A stretch of DNA of 64,000 nt, taken from contig JASJZH010000006.1 of assembly GCA_037178975.1 (NCBI GenBank), positions 6,634,001 to 6,698,000 of the forward strand, given 5' to 3'. The stretch is from Oscheius tipulae. Taxonomy: Eukaryota > Nematoda > Chromadorea > Rhabditida > Rhabditidae. Shown here piece by piece: positions 25,758-36,866 of this stretch (position 1 is its first letter; each line of letters begins with the position of its first letter). Both the position numbers and the translations under genes were made by a program. The notes below the pieces were generated by a model. The model was not told where the DNA came from and did no database searches. It worked only from the letters and a program-made list of their open reading frames with translations.

Positions 25758-25899
25758 CAGTTTTCAGTCTATCTTGTGTTTGTGAGGGGGTGACCATGAA
25801 TACGAAATTTGAGAAGAACAAGCGGAGGTGGTAGCAAATTGGCACCTCGTTTGTCGGCTCCTTTAACGAGCCTTAGAGATCCATTCTGCCTGCAAAGAT

Positions 25900-28031
25900 A
25901 TGGTTGCGAACGGCGTAAGATCCTTTTTTGCGCTTGAACTTTTGCTCCACTTTCAGAATATTTCAACTTTTGTTCACCTCAATTTTGAAAAAGAAGAATC
26001 CAACGCTCAAGTGTCCATTCCTTCATCTATCAACACCAACGATCCTTCTCTGGAAATTATAACCGTCAAGCGGTTAAAGAGTGTAGAAAAAGGATGTATT
26101 AAACGGAATTCTACTATAAATGTTATACATTTAGGTGTGTATCCGTATATTAGCATGTCTTTCATCAAAGCATCTGCCCCAGATCGAAACAACAACAATG
26201 CCGTTCTTGGGCCTAATGATTTAGGAGGTAGTCGCTATTAGTCGCTATGATGTGGATCAGTTCAGGTCTGTACGAATGTCTTCAGACTATTACTGAGCTT
26301 CCAAAAGCACTAAGATATTCTTCGAGAAGAAACAAACAACCTGATATCAGTGATGACGGTAAGTTTACTAGAGCAGTTTGTGTTCTAATGCAAAGCATCA
26401 GATTTTTTTTTACAGTTTGTCTCGAACTGTCAAATTTGTAACCAGTTTGATGTGATTTAATATAGTTATCGGGTAAACCGTACTATTCACTTTCAGGTTT
26501 TCTGATCTTTGCCTACAAGACGATGGAAGACATGTACAACACAATGTTTGCTGCCAGTTGGAAGACCTGGACAGGTGCTCGACTCCTCTGCAAGATGTTA
26601 CCGGATCGGTTTCCCGTCAAACGGTAAGTTCCGAAAACAAAGATCTTAGCGCTTCGAGTGATACTTGAGCTATGAGAACTAAACTCTAAACTATCCCTAT
26701 TTCTGAAGAGGACAGAGCATGCTTGTTATTTCTTTGCAATCCTGATATCTAATCTTGTTCTGAAGCAAAAGGATATTTTCAGGTTGTCATTCTTCAAGAA
26801 AGTGGGCATTTGCAATGGATTCACGTATGTCCTGATGGCCCAGATTGAACATCTCATGGTAATCAAATAGACACCGAGAATATCCTCCTCGTTCTCTAGG
26901 TCGATTGTGCTCCGGCTTTGAATGTCTTACACTATATGAGACCGAAAATTTGTGCGGTTGTTGGTGCATACAGAGGAATTACCTTCAAGGTCCCAGCATA
27001 TTTAAAAACTGAAATTCAATAATGTTCAGGTGGATAGCAAAATGCTTCAAACCCTGCACGTCACTGAAGAAGACCAGATTACTGGCTATGCCTCAAAGAT
27101 CCGGATACTGTACTCTAATAATTCCGGAATGTTATTTCTGTTTCTCTCCAACGTCCCCCTCTTTCAGTCTCCCTTGAGTTTCCTGATTACTTGGAGTTTC
27201 GAGAAGAGGAGGAAACGGACGAGCAGGGGAATCTTGTCAAGTTCCAAGTGCCAACAAAGGTCATGGTCTCGGAAGAGACACAGACAATTATGAAGACAGA
27301 AGAACAGGCACGTAGACGTCTTCCACGGTAATTAGGTGGCTCATTCAGCACAAAAGGGCATTCCTTGCAGGACAATATCAATCTACGATTTTCCGTCGAT
27401 GAAGAATAAAGAGGAGAGTACACTGTCATTTAAGACCTCGGATTTAATTGAAGATCCCGAGATCAATGGAACAATTGACCATGTAGAGTGTCTACAAGGT
27501 AATGCAGAATCTTTTGTAATACATCGATAGATGAACTAAACGTGTACATGGTATAGAACTCGTTTTATAGCTGTAGGACCTAGAATAAGAAAATACCTTA
27601 ACATACACTGATTTAGGAGTGTGGAAAAGAAGATCTCATCGAAAAAATGGGCATGTATTCATCAATGATACTGCGTGTGAGTTACCCGTCAACAATAACA
27701 GAAAAACTTCTTCACCACGAAGGCCTCCAACTGTAGGCTATTTGTGAGCCAATCTTTAGACTGTTTTTTTTAGCCCCTGCCCACAATCCAACTGACTTTG
27801 GCCTCGGCATCCGTTACACCGGTGTCGGAAGTTCCCAGTGAAACGTGAGAACATTCACTGTTGTTCTCTAAAACTTGACCTTTTTGCAGAGTTCATTCCC
27901 ATGCTGTGGATCATCCTTTCGAGAATGGAGTATTGGTAACCCGTGACGACACTCTGCTTTCCCGCCTGAAAGAAAAGTATTTCAATTCTCCGGACTATCC
28001 TAGGGAGGAGTTTTTCTATTATTGCAAATGA
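25900..28031 (+). CDS. Unrecognised 13-exon gene
   Basis: Exons: 25900-25914, 25957-26134, 26171-26227, 26266-26358, 26497-26623, 26783-26858, 26900-26989, 27030 to about 27130, 27168-27327, 27371-27498, 27617-27732, 27774-27844 and 27890-28031; about 450 residues. All junctions agree in phase except that between exons 8 and 9, which is off by one nucleotide although both exons are clearly coding (LQTLHVTEEDQITGY; LEFPDYLEFREEEETDEQGN). The middle (YKTMEDMYNTMFAASWKTW, VGICNGFTYVLMAQIEHLMV, YMRPKICAVVGAYRGITFKV) looks like a folded alpha/beta domain; the C-terminal third is low complexity then ends SPDYPREEFFYYCK. No family is recognised. The short first exon makes the start uncertain. Introns are 36-42 nt where short. 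It follows the kinase by about 405 bp on the same strand. Confidence 0.75.
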
Positions 28032-30318
28032 AACTGCTGGCTGTTTTCTTAACACTACGTCTAGACAAGTTCCTTGGAGAGTTAAGAGGCCATTTCAGTC
28101 CTTTCTGTAGCGGTCCATTGAACTGCAATTTTGGCAGTTCCACCCACTGCGCCAAAATTAGTTTGCTAGCCCAATGTACTCTCTGTCCCTTAAGGCAAGG
28201 GTCAAGTATTCAAAAGTCGTAATTGTTTCCTTTACCGTTAGTTCTTTAAAAACTCTCTTTATTGATCTACGAAGGTCTGGATTTTAACAATGAATGTAGA
28301 ATTCCAATCAGAACCAAATGTCAAGGAACATGATCGTTGTGGACTCTTGTTTCCAGGAATGCCTCCTTATCATAAATACGGATTTACTTCTGCCGAGTAC
28401 GCCGAGTTCACGTGATCTCTCATAACTTGATCTCGCTCCTTATTTAATTGAAGCGCTTAAAATGACTTCATGTCCGTCGATTTATGAACGCTGGATTCAA
28501 GCACTCTGCAACCTGCATTCTTACCTATTCGGAAGGTAGCAGTCTTCCAATAACGGGAGGCCCTTTTCATTAGTTCCACTCCCTCATGAATGTTTCTCTG
28601 TTCGTCGGCCTCAAGAGCTTAACCAATGTGACACTTGGAGATTTGTTTTTCCCACAACCGCTCCGAGGGTCATGTACACATTGCCGAAGACAGACGGTTA
28701 ATGAGTCTCACGTGAACTGCTCTGACTTTCTCACTAGTGTTATTGAACCTCTGCACCTGAAGATCAGGATATTGAATTAGACGCGAGCGAACAGCTGTGT
28801 TGTTTTCATCTCAAAACTGTGCTTCAACTTTTTCGGAGTGATGTGGCTTTCATTTGGAGAGTAATGACCACTTGCCTCGCCCCCTCTCCTCGTTTGGATT
28901 TCGATTCAAGTCCGTGTTATCTGTTTAAGCTCGAAGAAATTAAGCGACTTTTAGCATGACACTTCTTCATATTATCTGTCGCCTCTCTGCAAAAACAAGT
29001 TCCGGTCAGAAACACCTTCCGCTTCCGGTATCGTGCTTCTTGAATTACTTATTCAGTTGTCTGGAGCCTGTTAGACTCGGACACTAAAGATTTTAGGACA
29101 AAGAATAGGAATTATAGGTAATTTCGAGTGTCGTCTTGACGCAAACCGGAAACTGTAATCTGTAATTCACGAGAACTCTCATAATTTCTATCATCACGAT
29201 AATGGGTCGCTCACAAGTGCGTTTCTTTTAAACTGGGTAAGATCCAGAAACTAAGACAGTATTCATAGCTGCTACATGTTTTTGGTTGTGACTCAACAGG
29301 TTTAGTATGTTAGGCTACAATAGGCTTCATGCCGTCGTGTTTTCCCGTTCTTTGGATAGTTAGCGCCTTTCTTCCTTGACATTGTTTTTCGCGAGGGAGA
29401 CTAGGGAGAAATCTGAGTGACGAAATTTGAGATGTCTCTCATGTGAAATCTGTTTCTTTTTCTCACTCTTCCCAGTTCCCAAAACGCATGGAGTTGTTTC
29501 TCAGCTGATGAATAACATCGACGACACTACGTGATACTTGTTAACTGGCTTCCTGCGAGAGAGATCATCCCCTTGAAAGATATCTTGGATTTTTGTTGTC
29601 TCAGGTGATGGAACAAACCCGACTAATCACACGTAGCTTACGCGAAAGCAACAAGATCAGAGCCAGTAAATGTTAAGCTGCAAAAACTACTGTACCTTTC
29701 CCTGGGTAGTAAACAACCTTTATCAATAATTCTAAGATGTCTTAAACAGCACTCTTTTCACTAATTCATCTCGTTTTGGTAGATCATAAATTGTGAAAAT
29801 GACCAGACTATAATCAAAGAACCTCTTTTCATTGGACCAGACGGTGGTCTGTTGAGTAGTCTCCTTCGAAGCCCTGTTCATTAGTGATCTTTCGTAGTGA
29901 TTCAGATATGAGCACACGTGTTTCCGATGGGAAAAAACACCGGGAGGGCAACATTCATTATTTCTTCTTGGAGTTCAGTCTCGACTTCTTCTATCAAGAC
30001 AGCTCACTTGTTGACTATTCGGGGCGGCCTCGGTTACCGTTCGGGCCCGCCTCCACATGACAATCTGCCTAGCCATTATTTTGATCTTTCAAGAGCGCGT
30101 AATAACCAAACTTGAGCTAGGATTCTCTTGACTCTATTCCACCTACGCTTGTTTTCTTCCAGCCTACTTTAACTTTCCACCAACATGTATTAACTCCACA
30201 TGTTGCTATGATTTAATAATTTGCATGAATTTCTACTAGAGAAACAGTGTTCATCTGGCTCCCTTCCAACTACTTCTCATTTTTTTCACAAAAATGCATT
30301 CCTATTTCAGTAAGCAGT
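28032..30318. other. Intergenic region upstream of nlp-1
   Basis: About 2.3 kb with only short unrelated frames. No RNA gene, repeat array or splice-compatible exon was found. It probably contains nlp-1 regulatory sequence, since nlp-1 is cell-type restricted in C. elegans. Confidence 0.4.
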
Positions 30319-30670
30319 ATGATCTCGTCGAGGAGTGTCATCTTTGTCCTTTTCCTGATTGTCCTGACCAGTGCACAGGTTAGTTTGTGATCTCTATTTC
30401 GACTCCTCGTTTTTTTAGCTCTACGACTACGACATGACCGAATCTAAAAGAGCTCTGGACCCGAATGCCTTCCGTATGAGTTTCGGAAAACGTCGAATTG
30501 ACCACAATGCCTTCCGAATGAACTTTGGCAAGCGCAGCGTGAGTATCTTCCCAACAAGACGAGAATAACTAGTTGTGTTTCAGGGAACCCCATCTCTTCG
30601 TGAAAACTCTCAAGACGACTATGTAAAGAGGATGGATAGTCGTCATTACTTTGTCGGTCTGGGACGATAA
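30319..30670 (+). CDS. nlp-1: NLP-1 type neuropeptide precursor
   Basis: Three exons (30319-30378, 30419-30538, 30584-30670) encode an 88-residue secreted precursor. Exon 1 is exactly the signal peptide ([20 protein letters not shown]). Basic sites flank [12 protein letters not shown] and [12 protein letters not shown], each with an amide-donor Gly and KR. These closely match the C. elegans NLP-1 peptides of the form MD(A/P)NAFRMSFG-amide. A third candidate, [11 protein letters not shown] followed by a terminal Arg and stop, ends the precursor and is unlike the other two. A spacer ([15 protein letters not shown]) precedes it. C. elegans NLP-1 is released by sensory neurons and modulates olfactory behaviour. 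The ATG sits 8 nt after a TATTTCAG site, which fits trans-splicing. Confidence 0.95.
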
Positions 30671-30757
30671 AGTATGCTTAACAAATCTTCAACTCTCTTC
30701 AATTGGTCTCAGCTCTCCTCGATCGTGTATTGTGCACAATAGTAACTGTTTGCTTCA

Positions 30758-30763
30758 AATAAA
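30758..30763 (+). terminator. Poly(A) signal of nlp-1
   Basis: AATAAA about 90 nt downstream of the nlp-1 stop codon, well placed for 3' end formation. Confidence 0.6.
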
Positions 30764-31212
30764 GGGTTACATGTTTTTCGTCCCTTGTTTTTCACCAATG
30801 ACCGATTGTAGTCCTTGTGGCCACAACACTTGGCCAAATCATAGCTGGTCAAAAACTTATATTAAGAGTGTCTAGTAGTTTTTTTTGTAAAATAACCAAA
30901 AATCAGTTGTATTGGTTGCTACAGTGTGTCGCCTCGTGCCTAGAGGGGGTCCACTGACGAAATCTGCCCAGAATGCCCATCTCGCGACATGAGTCGCAGC
31001 AGCGTCAGGTGTTGCGCGACTGCTGCCGCCTGACCCACGAGGTATAGGCTTAAGCAGCCTGGCACCATAGCTCCAATTCAATTGAGTCTCCCAATTTTTT
31101 CTCCAGTTCAAGACTTTCTGTTTTCTAGGCTGCAGTTTGTGAAGTATCGTCATCCCCTTATTCTGCGACATTGCGAGCGATCAACGAATACCACAACGGG
31201 CCTCGGCCTAAG

Positions 31213-34200
31213 ATGAGCGAGCGATTCCGTGAAAGGGTGAGTCTTTTCATGTCCTATAGATTGTTCCATCCTTGAAATTTCCTTCATTTTGTTTGTAACA
31301 ATACTATTCAGCTGGGCTACCTTTCGGAAGAGCTCGAAGGTCATCTGCGCTCCACGTCTCCAGCCGGTTCTAGATCACCTCGTCGTGTAAGCAGATCACC
31401 ACGTCCGAATGGGTGAGAGTTTCCTTTTCCTAGAGTTGTCGTTTTTACCGGCACTTTGAACTCTCATTAATCATGACCAATCTCATGGACCCTTGTTGTA
31501 ATTAATCAGTTTCTCTGCTCACGACCTCTCTCGAGAGCAAGTACTTCCGCGATTATCTAAGAGGGGTCAACTATATCTTTGCCCCACTAGCTTTTTTCCT
31601 GCCCGGCCCCGACGTGTATAGTCGACAGGATCTACTCTCGCGTTGCTGGCACTTTTTACACAGTGGACCAGCTGATCCCGAAACGCATTCTGACAATCAG
31701 TGCGCATTATTTGTGTGTTAGCTAATCTCTTTCTTCTTCGACTGCACTTACCCTGTAGTCAACTCTGATGTCTCTATTACTCAACAGTCATTATCGTTTT
31801 GCTGGCCGGAATTATGAGGTTGGTCAACTGATTTTTTCAGCTGATAGACCATTATTATCTGAAGAATTGCGGAGGTTGTGAATGAAAGCCTTGGCAAACG
31901 GTTCATGATCACATTTCTAGAGGGAAATTTGTATAATTTGAAGGCTATTCACAGTATTTACACGTGGCTGAAAATATTTTGTACTTTGTTACTGAAGTCT
32001 ATAGAAAAGTGAAAATGTGTGGGGTTAATGAAAACGAACAGCATGTTTCAGTGAACCCTCAAATGTAGCTGTAGCAATTCCACTGATCCGCGACTCGAGA
32101 CCAGAAATTGCCGCATGGCCAGCACCGCCATCAACACCACAGCTGAGCTGTGTAAGCGGAAATGTTCGGTGAGTGTAGACGTCATCAAATTTATGTCTAG
32201 AAGAGTGGAAAGCAAGTAGCGTCCGTTTTTAGAACTCTGACAAGTGCTCCGCCGCCAATCTCTCCCGGTGCACTTTCTCCTGCGTCCAATTCCGGGTCCA
32301 AAAACAATGACTTCGAGGATACTACAACGTTGCTTACCATGCTCAAGGTGGCAGCTGCAACAAGCAGTGAGCGTATGACAAGCTTGTTTAAAAAAAAAGA
32401 AGTATAATATTACAGCGGGCCAGCAAATTGGACGAGAAACAGAGCTCAAGAGAAAGATACAAACCCTTGAGGAGACAGTAGCCGAATATGAAAGACAGAA
32501 GTTCAATGTAATGGGCACGTTTAGTGAATACAGGTACTTTTTCCAGAGAATGGTATAAGATATTTAGAGAGCGGGTAGCCGAACGCGAACGAAAGCTGGA
32601 GGCAGAATATTCTAGTAAAATTATTGCATTATCTGAGGAGGTACTGGGTGCCAAGAAGGACTTTGAGGCACGAATGAAAAGCTTTCAAGCCCTGCAGGTA
32701 GCTGACATTCAATACAACTGAGTCGGTTTTAGGACAAGTTCGAAAGGGAGAAAGAGCAGGCTCTCGAGAAACTTCGCCAAGAACATCAAAAAGAAATTCA
32801 TCTTTTGGAGCAGAGATTCTCCGAGTCGCAACTGCTCAACTTGGAGCAAAAGTACATGATCGAGATCCAAAGACTCGAAGAGGAGCGGAAGTCCTTGAGA
32901 TCGGAGAAGGAACGTCTTGGAGAGACTTTTGAGATGAAACTTCGACGAGCACAGTCTCTTTACGAGACAGAGTTGACTGCTGCCAAAATGCTCTATACCA
33001 AGGAGCTGGAGGCTTTGAGAGATCATGAAGAAGCTCTCAAGGAGGAACTTCTGGCTAGGTACTGATTACTTTTTGAATCGGACAGTTCTATTTAGACAGG
33101 AAGATTTCCATGACAGAGTACAAGAGCTACAGCATCACTCTAAAAGAACAAGGGATGAGCTGGGCAACTGCAAAAACGAGGTGTCTGCCCTTGAAAAGAA
33201 GCTACAAGCTAAAGAGTCAGAAGTACGTTCGATTAGCAAACAGGTAAGAAGTGTAGTATGTGTAGTTAATGACAATGTCTAGCTGGAAGAAGCTAGAACG
33301 GAAACGAGTGAGTCGCTCCGGAAGTTGTCCAAGGTCACAACTGATAACTCTGGGTTCAAGGAACAATTCCAAGAACAGGAGGAAGAGTTGAAGAAGAAAG
33401 CTAGTGGGTTCTTTTAAATTTTTTGAGAACGAGAACTGTCAGAGCTTCTCGTGGTAGTCGAAGCAGCCAAGTCGAAGTTGGAAGCCATGATCCGCGATCT
33501 GCAAGACGAAGTGAAAGCTTTGAAGAGCAAGGTAATTTTCATTGTATTTGTTTTGTATCTGAAAAATTAGGTCGAATTCCTTGAAAAGGAGCGCGACAAT
33601 CTTCAAAGTCAGAGCGAGAGTCAAGCCCAGCTCCAGCATTCTCAAGTTGATGCACTTGAAGCTGTTCTGGAAACGGTCACAAAGGAAAAGGAGACCACCA
33701 AAGAGCACTACGAGGGTCTGTTGACCAAGGAACGACAACAGGCCGAGGCTAGAGAGCATGCCATGAAGAAGGAGTTCAGTGCGAAGCTGAATGAGCTCGA
33801 AGAACAGTACACTAGCCTCAAGGAAGATCTCGAGCACTCTGCCCGTCTTGATCAAGATGAGCTGAGAGAGTCGACTCATCAAGAAATTAGCAGTCTTCGT
33901 TCTGTGAAGTCGCTTTTGGAAGCTGAAATCAGAGCCTTGAAGCAGAAGTTCATGCCCGATGACAGTGAAGAGGATGATATCACCAAACAGCTTCAAGATA
34001 TTGTAGCCAAGACTTCGGAACTCACTTCTCAACTCGATCAGTACAGAGAGAGAATCAGTAGCAAAGGTATGAAACAACTCATTCATAGCAGGAAATGAAT
34101 ATTTCAGATGAGGAAGTAGCCGGACTCCGTAAACGTCTGGAAGAAGAACAGTCGCTCTCTGATCAACAGCTTGATGCTCTTCGAGCAGAGCTCCGTCAAG

Positions 34201-36586
34201 AGATGCTCACTTCTGATGAGTACACCGGAACAATCCACGAGAACGAGCAGTTACACTCAAAGGTATCAGCTGTCAATTCATGTAACTAGCAAGCTTTGGA
34301 TTGCCGAGTATGAGCGTGAGAAGGAGAAACTCGAAGAGAAAGAAAGCAAACGGCTAATTTCACTAAGAACAGAAAATGCAAAGCTTCAAGAGAAGCTCGA
34401 AGAGCTCACAAAGAGCAATGCTGGCCAGAGCACTGAAGCCGAAACTATCGAGGATCTTCGCGCTCAACTAAAGAACAAGATCGCTGAAGTTGAACAGCTG
34501 AAGTCAGAGGAATCTGACGCTGATCTGGCTTCCGAGATGGAACGACTTCGTTTCGAAAACTCTTCCAAAACCAGCCAATTGGAGCAGTTGCTCGAGAGGT
34601 ACACATTCTTTGTTTCTCATTGCACAACATTTTAGAGTCAACGAGCTGACAGAGCAGATGGGTAGCATTAAGGGCGAGCTGGAGCAAAAGACTGTCGAGC
34701 TAAAGCAGATCAAGGAAAACGGTGACGAATTTGCCAGGTATTCATAAGTTTGACTCGGACTCTTATAGAGAGATTACAGGAACTTGAGGAAGTCATTATT
34801 GTAACGTTTATGCTATAAAAAAAACTTAGTTAGCTACTAGATTTTGGTTGCCTTTTACCCACAGCACTACATACGACAAACCTATTTTTAGAGGAAAGGA
34901 TGTCAAGGCGTCCGCTGAACAGAAAGAACACGACGAGCTCGTCTTCAGCATGAAGGTTGGCTAAAGACTGGTTCATAACCGGTAGTTTCAGCAAAGAGAA
35001 GCTGAATTGACCACTGAGGTAGAAGATCTCCGTCAACGCGTCTTGCAACTTGAGGCTACTACCGAAGAAAATCAGAATAAACTATCTGCCGTGAACAAGA
35101 AGGATTTCGAAGACTTGGTAAGTATCACAATTCATGTCATGTAGTTACCGTGTTCCAGGAAGCAGACAAACTTTTGGCTGCCCAAAGACACGAGGAGCTG
35201 TGGCAGAAGGAGAAATCTCTTCACAAGAAAGAAGCCACATTGAAGGAGAAGGAAACGGAACTTCTTCAGCTGAAAGAAGAGATGAAGGCAGACTTGGACA
35301 AGCGCGAAGATGTCTTGGCCCAAAAACAGGCTGAAATTGACAGCGCTATCCATGAAAAGCCGAGGTAACCAGTTTTAATCTATTTTAAATTGTCCACGCG
35401 TCTCTGTCTGTTTGTCTGTCTGAAGCCGTCTGTGCGTAGCCGGCCGCTTCCCTGCGTTAGCGCCCCTCGCCGGCTTGGTGGAATATCTAAGAGGCCCGCC
35501 ACATGCGTCTCGGGTTCATTTCCGCGCCTGCAAGTTTTTGAACAAATGTTTAGCAAGTGGGTTCAAAAGAGAGGAAGTGGACTGGAGCGGTAGAAAGTCG
35601 GTTTAAAACATAGAATGTTGGTACAAAGAATTGAAGAGTAGGGGAGTGGATTCAAAAATCGAGAGGGGCGTATGTTTAAAAAATGAGAAGTGGGTTTAAA
35701 GGATGGAAAGCAGTTTCAAATAGTGAAAGGGAAGTGGGATAGGATGTTTTTTGAGGGATGGTAAGTGGGTTCAAAGAGTGAAAGGGAAGTGGATTTAGGT
35801 ACATGTTTGGTACGCCTCTTCGGGGCGGTAGACTAACTTGTATGATTAACAACTGAGATTTTAGTGTTACAACAACAACCTTGGATACGCAGACAGATTC
35901 AATGCCCGAGCCGACTCCTGTAGCTATCGTTGACTTGGCTCGTGAGAAGGAGTACAAGACACAGATTGAAGAGCTTGAAAGCGCCATTGAGCGTAAGAAT
36001 CGACTGATTCAGAAGCTCCAGGAAAGAATGTCAGAAGAGCTGGAAGATTCTCCCAAGAAGAAGGACAGATCTGTATGTATTCTCTATTCGGGGAACACTC
36101 AATTTTAGCAAAGCGTCTCATCCGGCGGCGTTTTTCAATCGTTTGTTAGTCAGATGAAGGACAAACGAGATGAGGCTGCTGAGAGGAGTAAGAAGAAGGA
36201 AGCCGAAAAGAAAGCAGAGAAGGCTGCTAAGGAAGCTGCTAAAGAGTGAGACTATCTCGTTTTGAGTTACATAGGTTTTAGAATTGCCAAAGAAAAGTCC
36301 CCTATCCGATCAAAATCGCCATCTCTCTTGACCAGGCTGAGGGACCGTAGCCCAGCTAAAGCTAAGTCTCCTAACCTTGAGACCACTCCTTCTAATTCGA
36401 ATAGGTAGATTATCTCCAAATCAATGTTAGAAAGAATTCAGAAATTTATTGTCGCCTACTGAAGCTGAAAGACCGATGGAACGCAAAGGATCTCCTTCAC
36501 GGGCGCTGTTCGGCAGAAAGAAAGAGTCAAAGGAGCCCGTCTACTCCTCTTCACCTTCTGACAAGCGACCAGCTTGGAAGTTTTAA
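31213..36586 (+). CDS. FAM184-like long coiled-coil protein
   Basis: Twenty-one exons in phase, about 1,124 residues: 31213-31236, 31312-31412, 32052-32168, 32233-32366, 32416-32533, 32568-32697, 32733-33058, 33096-33243, 33283-33403, 33443-33531, 33571-34066, 34108-34262, about 34294-34598, 34636-34737, 34892-34955, 34992-35117, 35159-35364, 35865-36072, 36109-36245, 36282-36404, 36442-36586. A Ser/Pro/Arg-rich start leads into a coiled coil of about 800 residues and a KSPS-type basic tail (SPSRALFGRKKES). The block ELKRKIQTLEETVAEYERQK, then the segment with ARMKSFQALQDKFEREKEQAL, and later the RRAQSLYETEL motif align in order with FAM184A/B (RRKIQVLESSLED; KLRSFGQLQVQFEKDKRLAL; LNKAQSFYERELD), which supports orthology over generic coiled-coil similarity. 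FAM184 function is poorly known. The start ATG may not be the first; the acceptor near 34294 could instead be at 34309. Confidence 0.85.
35550..35805 (+). repeat. Degenerate minisatellite in a FAM184-like intron
   Basis: The 500-nt intron 35365-35864 contains imperfect repeats built on a unit like AAGTGGGTTCAAAGAGTGAA, best preserved at about 35,690-35,800. A TGTCTG microsatellite begins the intron (about 35,403-35,425), and a GC-rich block follows it. Units vary in length, so this is an old array. Confidence 0.6.
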
Positions 36587-36866
36587 ACAATTACCTCGCA
36601 TCGAACGATTTGCAACTCTTATTTTGTGAATATAACAATTGAAAAATGTATTCGTTTTGAGGCTGCGATTTAGAGTCTTGCTGGTCGGCCATCTCCGCAA
36701 TTACTCACCAAAGCATAGTGTTCTTCTTGAAGCTTGCCGACATGCTCACGAAGTTTTTCTGAGTTCTTACATGATTGCTGTGCAATGTACAACTGTGCAT
36801 ATCTATTCAATTTATTTTGTTGGCAGTAATACGAGTAACTGACTCAATAATGCGTGCTTCTGGTAT

